NCBI GenBank assembly: GCA_029204225.1
Contig: MU832041.1
Span: 1-64,000, forward strand
Direction of reading: 5' to 3'
Source of the DNA: Diphasiastrum complanatum
Lineage: Eukaryota; Streptophyta; Lycopodiopsida; Lycopodiales; Lycopodiaceae
Length of the DNA: 64,000 nt
Shown: in pieces, positions 12,001-21,000 of the stretch
How positions within the stretch are numbered: the first letter of the stretch is position 1
Layout: each line of letters begins with the position of its first letter
Program-made: the position numbers and the translations under genes
The notes under the pieces: generated by a model
Told to the model about the DNA's origin: nothing
Databases searched by the model: none
Seen by the model: the letters and a program-made list of their open reading frames with translations, nothing else

Positions 12001-15000
12001 GACTTTGCTTCAAATGAATGTTTCATCAAGAAGAAGGGTAAGATAGTGGCTAAGGGCACTAGACTTGGCAAACTTTATAAGTTGGATGCATTTGTGGATA
12101 CTAATGTTGTCATGTTAGCCGAGGAGCAAGATCTTGGTTTTGAGGAGGAGCTCATGGAGGAGCAAACACCAAACCCACCTATCACACCAAGGATATCTTC
12201 AAGGGAAAAAGTGGAGCCATCAAGGCTCACATATCAAGGCAAAGGACAGCAAGTTGAGGGTATCTCATCCACTTCTTATGCTTTATCTAGTTTTGAAGAA
12301 CCGTCTAATGTTGAAGATGCATTGAACTCCAAAGAATGGTATAAAGCTATGTTGGATGAGTATGATGCCTTGATTGAGAATGAAACTTGGTTGCTTGTTG
12401 AGAGACCTCAAAGGAATGTAATAGGATGCAAGTGGGTCTTCAAGCTTAAGTTGAATGCAAATGGGAGTGTTAACAAACATAAAGCAAGATTAGTTGCAAA
12501 AGGTTATGCTCAAGAGAGAGGGATAGACTATGAGGAAACTTTTGCACCCGTGGCCAAGATGGTCACAATAAGACTAATCATTGCACTTGCATCACATTTT
12601 GGATGGATTCTATGTCAAATGGATGTCTCTAATGCTTTCTTGAATGGTTTTTTGGAAGAGGATATCTATATGGAGCAGCCACAAGGGTTCATCAAGCATG
12701 GAATGGAGAACAAAGTATGCCATCTCCAAAGAAGCATCTATGGCTTGAAGCAAGCCTCGAGATCTTGGAATTCAAGACTACATTGCTATCTTATTTCACT
12801 TTCTTTTGTTCAAAGTGAATATGATCCCACTCTTTACATTAAGTTTGATGATGTTGGTATTGTACTTTTACTCATTTATGTAGATGACATCATCATTAGT
12901 GGAAATAGTGTTGATGGTATTGAAAAAATCAAGATAGATCTATCCTTAGAGTTCAAGATGGTAGATCTAGGGTGTCTTCACTTCATCTTAGGCATAGAAG
13001 TACTTAGAGGGTCTGATTTTATCTTTATAAGTCAAGTAAACTATGCTCAAAGTCTTTTGAAGAAGTTTAAGATGGAAGTATGCAAAAGTGTTGACACACC
13101 AATGGAGCAAGATGTAAACGTGCCAAATGAAGATGATGAAAGATCCTTCATGGACATCACTTTGTTTAGGCAACTTATAGGTTCCTTAATGTGGATCACT
13201 ATAACTAGACCAGATCTTAGCATTAGTGTATGTAGGTTGAGCCAATCCATGCAAAAGCCATTGAATATCCATTGGAAAAAGGCTAAGAGGATTCTAAGAT
13301 ACATCTCGGGTACATTGGATTTTGGGATTCTATATAGAGGAGATGTGATTAACCTTCATGCATTTAGTGATTCAGATTTTGCAGGGGACAAGAGGGATAG
13401 GAAATCAACAAGTGCCTATTCAACTTTCATAGGAGAAGGTGTGGTTTCATGGCTTTCAAAAAAGCAAGAAACTATATCTCTATCTTCAACTGAGGCCGAG
13501 TACAAAGCTTTGACAACCACTACAAAGGAGGTACTTTGGATCAAGAGATTATTGGTGGAACTAAAGATCATGGATTCAGAGGAGGCACCAATCATCTACA
13601 ATGACAATATATCAGCCCAACACCTTGCATCTAACCCAATCTTCCGTGCAAGATCTAAGCACATTGAGATATGCCATCACTTTGTGAGAGAAATGGTGCA
13701 AGCCAAGGAGATTGCTTTGGAGCATGTTCCAAGCAATGAATGTGTAGCTGATCTACTTACTAAACCACTTCAAAGGACACCTTTTATGAAGTTCAGATCA
13801 TCGCTTGGAGTGATTAGTAAAGCAATGATTGAACCAAGCTAGATAGTGAGGAGGAGTGTTAAAAATTCACAATTCTAGCTTGACTAGTTTTGGTCATATG
13901 ACTTGTAAATAGTTAAATGGTCATGATGTGGCTTGTCACACGTGCCAAATAGCATAGGATTCCATTCATAAGGATGTTCTCAAGTAGACCTAAGTGTTAG
14001 AACCTTTGGAATGAGTCCAAATTATGCTTAGATACAAGGGAGAAAAAATAGGAGCTATTTTTGGTAATTTTTGCATTGTTGAGGGATCTCCAAGATTCCA
14101 ACCCTAACTTGGTAGGGATGAAAGATCCACCAAAATTAGCATTAGGGATAGGTTTAGGGCTACTCATACCTGCCCAAAACCGTGATGGATCTTGTATATA
14201 TAGGTGATGATATCTCACCAAAATCAATCAAGCAATTTCATGTTTTTTCTCTCATAATGGTGCAATTGCTCTCTATGTTCATAATTGTTTGAGTACTTGT
14301 GATTACTAATGATTATAGGATTGAATGTAGGTCTGGTGTACAGTACTCAGACTGTGGTAGGCCGTACTTTCACACGTGTGAAGTCTTCTTCAAGGATTTG
14401 GGCCATTTAGTGAGGTTCAAGCATAGGTTTTTGATGGATTTTGATGGTTCAACTTGTGCTAATCTTATGAAATCATGATCTATTGTTTTCCTCATCATTT
14501 CAAGTGTTTTAGGATCCTTATTTGCTGTAATTTTTACATTGATGACACTTGATGAACACATGATACTATTATGAACTTTTGCACTCTAAGATTGAAACAC
14601 ACTCTTGAAAAGTACAACAATTTAAACACAAGAGATCCAATCAATTGTAGGGTTTCAACAAAAGTACACAAAATTGAATCATTCACATTCTATACGCAAA
14701 AGCTAGAAACTTGATATAGAATCTTGAAGAATGTCCTAGGACCTTTCTTATGCATCAAAAATTGCCACAATCCAACAAGTATAGTGAAAATTTGGCCTAC
14801 TACAAGTATTTTTCCCTAAATTGAGTTTTGGATTAACAAAATCCCCATTTTACACATGAAAATGCTTGATTTTGACTAGTTATCACTCTAGAATGCTCTA
14901 GAATTGGTGGCACATTTAAATCACTCACTAGAATTGGCTGCTCTCCCAAAATAGCCTGAAACAAGGCCCTTATACCATTGGATTTCTATCCTCTCCATCC

Positions 15001-18000
15001 CTATTCTCTGCTAATCTAGATCCATTCATTAAGCTGTTATAAATATTTGTACAGTTGCATACTTTGCAGAAATACACTTGTTTCGTGACAGTCTGTAGAA
15101 ATACAAAGGAATCGGTGATAGTGTTACCCGGTAGTTTGGCCATCTCCTTTTTGTTGGCCACCTTTTCTTATTTGGCTATCATTGATTGTCGGCCATACCT
15201 GATTGGTCGGTCATCCTAGACCATTTGGGCAAATTCTCTTATTCGGCCGCAATTTGACTATCGACGAATCAACAAGTACACACGTCACGACCGAACAAAA
15301 TCAAATATTGTCCGATGGCGATCGCCACAACACGTAGTGCCTTAACCTAATTGTAAACTAAAAATTAGCTTAGCCATGTGTATATATCCAACAGCTTATC
15401 AGTTGCTCTGTTAGTTGAATCATCTAATTCATCACGATCAATCAGTCGCTCAGAGCGCAATTGTATTGTTCTTTCTCTCTATTATCACAAAGCATTGTCT
15501 AAGAAAGAACGCATCTCTATCTGCATTCAGACTGTATTTTCTACACAACTAATCTATCAAAGTTCCAGCAATCTAGGTTGTGTATGCTGAATGCTTATCT
15601 TATTTTTAGTGTCAGATAGATTCATGCTCGCTAATAAACATATTTGACTGATAGCGGTGTTCGATCTGTCGCTCTAATAACCGCACCTAAATCGCTTCCG
15701 CAAAGCTAAATTTGAAACTACAGTAACTTCTGCATGGCTGTGGAATAGACTGTCTAGATCAGCGACTTTGGAACTGATCAAGTAACACAGACTTCAATTT
15801 ATTATTGTCTGCCTGAATCCGATAGACATAACTACATGCACCGAGGATTTCGCTGCACCTCCGCGTTGTCGTGATAATCCCAACATGGTATTAGAGCTTC
15901 ATCTCTTATTCTATAAAGCGGACTTAGAGCATAATCAGAATGATTGTCCTGATATAGTATAGACATTTGCTATAGTTGTTTCCAGTCATATTAATCTACT
16001 ATCTGCATTACACTCATATTAAGATTCAAAATGGATTTGCAATCACAGTCTGCTCTAATGGTAGACAAACTAGATGGTTCAAACTACCATTTATGGAAAT
16101 TCAAGATGAAGGTAGTACTGATGGCCAAGGAACTATGGGGAATAGTCGTTGGAATCGAACTACTTCTCAGTGTCAATGAGCAAGCCAATTCCAAATGGAA
16201 GCTCAGGGATGGCAAGGCTTTTGTCTTGATTACCCTTAACATCTCCAACACACAGATTGACCACATTAGACAAGCCCAATCTTTGAAAGAGGCTTGGGAC
16301 ATATTGAGTACATTATATGAAGTGAGGGATGTCACTTCGAAGCTGCATCTGAGAAGAAAGTTCTTCTCTCTTAGAATGTCATATAATGATTCTATTCAAA
16401 ATCACATTAATCAATGTAAGACTCTATTGGAGCAGATGTGACAATAGGTTCAATAGTCGAAGACTCTGATGCTATAATGACCTTATTGACCAGTTTGTCA
16501 TCCTCTTATAAAAATTGGGTGATGATGATAACCACACACTTAGATATAACATTGTCCAAAGTCTTAATCTTGTTGTTGCAAGAGGAAACAAGAAGGAATG
16601 GAGCATCCTCATCTTCCATCAATGACTCACAAAGCATTACTCTTGAAGAAGAACACCAGGAAGCAACATAAGAAGAGAGTTGTCTAACAAACCAACAACA
16701 ATCAGAAGCTGACACGGTAGACCCAAAATCAGCCACATGCTCAGAACAAGAAAAGGCTATTCTGTAGATACTACAAGAGGATGAATCATGAAATCCAGGA
16801 CTGTCGAATTTTGAAGTTCAACAACGACAAGAAGAAGCAACCGGACCAGCAAGCCCATGCAACCGACACAAAGTAGAAAAACCAAGATTTAGAAGATGAC
16901 GAGCAGGAAGTCTTCATGGTGAGCCATCACCACATCAAACAATCGAAAGAATGATTTCTCTATTCTCGAGCAATGCAACACATGACAAGCCATCAAGAAT
17001 GATTTGTCGATTATTCGGCCTATAGCACCAAGAGATTCGTTCACCTTGGAGACAACAACTCTCACAAAATTGAACGTGAAGGTACTATTAGAATGAATTT
17101 TCAAAATGGAGTGTCAAAACTTGTACCAAATGTATTGTATGTTCCAAACTTGATGACAAATCTACTGTTTGTCAGTCGAATCATAGATCTAGGAGATAGG
17201 GTAGGGTAGAGTTTCAGACAGACTCCTGTCAAATTCTTGATAAAAGCAGTATAGTCCTTGCACTCGGAAAGAGACAAGGATATCTCAATAGGCTTAGTCA
17301 TTGTGATATTGTGACTGCTCGTGCTTTAAGCAGTTCAGCATCTATCAATAAAAAATTGATTTGGCATAATAGACTTGGTCACCTTAATCATATATCGATA
17401 GGTAACATGTCTAAGCGTTCTTCAATTCTTGATCTAGACTATCGAATTGTCGACCGTCCTATCTACCAAAGTTGTATCATAGGAAAGAAGGCAAGAGGCC
17501 ATTTAAGTCAAATCAAGAACACATTTCTAAAGATCTGCTAGATATTATACATATAGATATATGTGGCCCAGTGCAAACACCCACTGTTTGGTGCTAAATT
17601 CTTTATTAGATTCATAGATTACTATTCCAAAAGGACTGTTGTATATTTTCTGAAGCACAAATCTGAAGCCTTCCAAGGAGTTCTAAATCCAAAAAAGACC
17701 CTTTGTAAAGATTGTTTTTATATTTTTTCTCAATTTTTTCTTACACATGGACCAATCGAAACACTCAAATTTGAAATCTACGTAACGTAACTTTTTGAGT
17801 CCACATTTTGATTCCACACTAAAACTAGCATAACTTTTTAGTGGTAAGTCCGAATTTAGTGGAGTTTGGTGCATTTGAAAACTCTTGACAAGGGCTTTCC
17901 AATGATATGTTATATGACTACTTTTGAGCTACGATTAAAAAGTTATGGCAAGTCAAAAGTATTAGTGTTATACTATTTTAATAATATAAACTACATCTTG

Positions 18001-21000
18001 CACGAATTCTTAAAGGGTCTTTTTGGAGCTCAAAACTCCTCTAATGCTTTTGAAAAATACAAAGAAAATGTTGAGTTGCAAACAGGCAAGAATATCAAAG
18101 ATCTTAGAAGTGACAATGGCAGAAAATACATATCATATGAGTTCAAGGATTATTGCTCAGCCAACGGCATTGAGCAACAGTTTGATGCTTCCTATTTTCC
18201 ACAATCGAATGGACTGGCAGAAAGAAAGAACAGGACCTTAGTCGAGTCTGTCAAATGCATGATAACTCATGCTTCGTTGCCCAACAACAGCCTTCATGCA
18301 GAATCGATGTATAACTAAAGGCCTCCTTGACAGCAAAACTCATTATGAAGTTTGGATAGGATTCAAACCTTCAATAAAACATTTGAGTGTATTCAAATGC
18401 ACTACTTATGCTCATGTCCCAAAGGACAACAAAAGAAATTAGATGAGCATTCATTCACGAATATTTTTGTTGGCCATTGCACTTCTGATGGAATGTACAG
18501 ACTGTATAATATAGGCACTTGTAAAGTTTTTACTAACATGGATGTGACTTTTATAGAAGATTAGTTTATTGATTTAAAGGGCAAGGACTAGATGCAGTCT
18601 ATAATTTCTACCTCGACAATTGACTCTTCTCATAAGACAATTTTTATATCTTCCTGTAGTCACCCAATATAGTCAGATCCAAAAGAAGAAGAAGAAGAAG
18701 AAGCTAAACTCAGGAGTAGCCGACTCAGCCAACACAAATTCGAGTTTCATAGCCAGAAACTTCAACCAAAAGATCAACAAGAATTTGAACTCATCTTTTC
18801 TGATACACTGATATGTTCGCTCATTGTTCCATTCAGGAGCCAACCACAATAGAGGAAGCTTTGTCACAGGCCGATTCATATCTCTGGAAAGAAGCAATGG
18901 ACAAAGGAAACGATGACAATGTTACCCGATAGTTCGACCATCTCCTTTTTGTTGGCCACCTTCTCTTATTTGGCTACCATCGATTGTTCGACCATACCTG
19001 ATTGGTCGGTCATCCTAGACCATCTGGGTAGATTCTCTTATTCGGCCTTTCTCGAACAATCGGCCGCAATTTGACTATCGACGAATCAACAAGTACACAC
19101 ATCACGACCGGACAAAATCAAATATTGTCCAATGGTGACTGCCAACAGCATGTAGTGCCTTAACCTAATTGTAAACTGCAGATTAACCATTCTTCTAGTC
19201 AGCTCAGCCATGTGTATATATCCAGCAACTTATCAGTTGTTTCATTAACTGAATCATCTAATTCATCGCGATCAATTGGTCGTTCAAAGTGCAATTGTAT
19301 TGTTCTTTCTCTCTCTTATCACATAGCATTGTCTCAGAAAGAACACATCTCTATCTGCATTCAAACTATATTTTCTACACGCATAATCTATCAATCCCAG
19401 TAATCTAGGTTGTGTATGCTGAATGCTTATTTCATTTTTATTGTCAGATAGATTCATGCTTGCAGATAAACTTATTTGTAGATTAAATCGTTTTATATTA
19501 CTGAGAGCTGTGTTTGATCTTTCGCTCTAATAACCGCACCTAAATCGCTTCCACAAAGCTAAATTTGAAACTAGAGTAACTTGTGCATGGCAATGGAATC
19601 GACTGTCTAGATCACTGACTTTGAAATTGATCAAATAAGACAAATTTTGATTTATCATTGTCTACCTGAATTCGATAGACCTAGTTACATGCAACGAGGA
19701 TTCCGTTGCACCTCCACGCTGTCTCGATCTATTCCAACAAACCATGTGAATAAAATCAAATCACAAAGACCTAATTATGGCCTTTGATCTTTTGTTAAAA
19801 TGAAAAGCATATCTAGCATCATTAACAATATAAAAATCTTGCATCTACTACACATAGAAGATGTAAAGTCAATAAGAACTCAAAAAATAACTTAGGTATG
19901 ATAATTTATTGTTGCGGTCCATAAAACAGCCATACAAAAACTTTGTCACATGTGTCGATCAATAACATAAGAAAAAATAGTATTCTACACACAAGATTTC
20001 AGTATATCACCACCAAGATGCAAAAATATATGTAGAAACCCAAAGAGATATCTTCCATAAGAATGAATGTGAGAAGAATAAGAGAAATGAAATGCTCCCA
20101 CTCTTGTAGCCTATTTATAACAGCCCTTTGCCCTATTTAGATGCTCTTGCTCACGCTTATCAACTTATGGAAATCTTTCAAACCCTAGTGTAGCAGATAT
20201 TTCCTATCCACCTTCAATCCTAGATCCAAACACATCAAGCATCAAAAGAGATGAAGAGGATTAACATGTTGTCATGCGGAGATTCATTCCCATGAGAATA
20301 ATAGCATAGTTTGTAGTCAAACACATGCCTATGATCTACATCTAACACTAAGATTAACACTACGATCCATTAACACTACTCAAGAGAAGATAAAGCTTAC
20401 TTTTTTCTCTCTCTCTTCTCTCTCACAAAAAGTATAATAAAGATATCCCAACAATCAAAAAATCCAATAAATAGAAAAATACAAATAAGCATGAGAGATG
20501 AAGCAAGAAAAAAGAGCAAGGACATTTGATTTCAATTTGATAGAGGTTCAACCTGCTTGATTGAAATTAACATGTAAAATGAATCACAAAGCACCACTAT
20601 GTGTAGCAAATTTTAGGTCTTTGGCCTCAAATCCTCTTATTATTTAGAATTTGAAATTTGGGAACCCTTTTTATTCACTAACTTGACTATTAGGCCTTGC
20701 GACATTACATTCTCACAAAAAGGCCTAAAGTCCTTTTATTAACTTCTAACTAATTGTGTGACCATCGGGTTGGTCTTACACACATAGGGTGCCAAATCTC
20801 CCTTCACTAGAATGATAGTAAAATGGAGAGATATCGGGCAGCTACCAAATAGAGATAAGAGGGGCCTACAAAAGCAACCAAATAATGAGAGAAAGAAGTA
20901 GCAAGTAGTGGAGTATATGGCTGGAAAATGGAAAACCAAGTAAGGAAAGTGAATGCCAAAAAGAGAGAGAAAGTTGAAAAATCAGTAGAAAGAAGGTGGA

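Larger units (their letters stand above)
9323..14538 (+). mobile_element. Copia element A, complete with LTRs, integrase-less
   Basis: 5216 bp bounded by two 682-bp TG...CA LTRs and flanked by the 5-bp target duplication TTGAT (9318-9322 and 14539-14543). It has a tRNA-Met primer site (10005-10017), one long ORF (10816-13842) and a polypurine tract. I see two differences between the LTRs (near 9364/13898 and 9848/14382), so insertion was recent. It sits in LAX intron 6 in the sense orientation. The ORF lacks the integrase region, so mobility would need helper functions. Element B is a sibling. Confidence 0.96.
15122..19739 (+). mobile_element. Copia element D, decayed, RT/RNase H deleted
   Basis: LTRs of 764 bp (15122-15885) and 820 bp (18920-19739) share TGTTACCCG(G/A)TAGT starts and CCAACA ends. 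A variant primer site TGGTATTAGAGC follows the 5' LTR. Gag, protease and integrase remnants are broken by stops and frameshifts. After the integrase the sequence goes almost directly to the 3' LTR, so RT and RNase H are lost. Flanking pentamers (GATAG and AACCA) do not match. A MITE-like repeat splits the integrase. Confidence 0.9.

Noticed and set aside
15117-19744. Target duplication around copia D
   Set aside because: The flanking pentamers GATAG and AACCA do not match.
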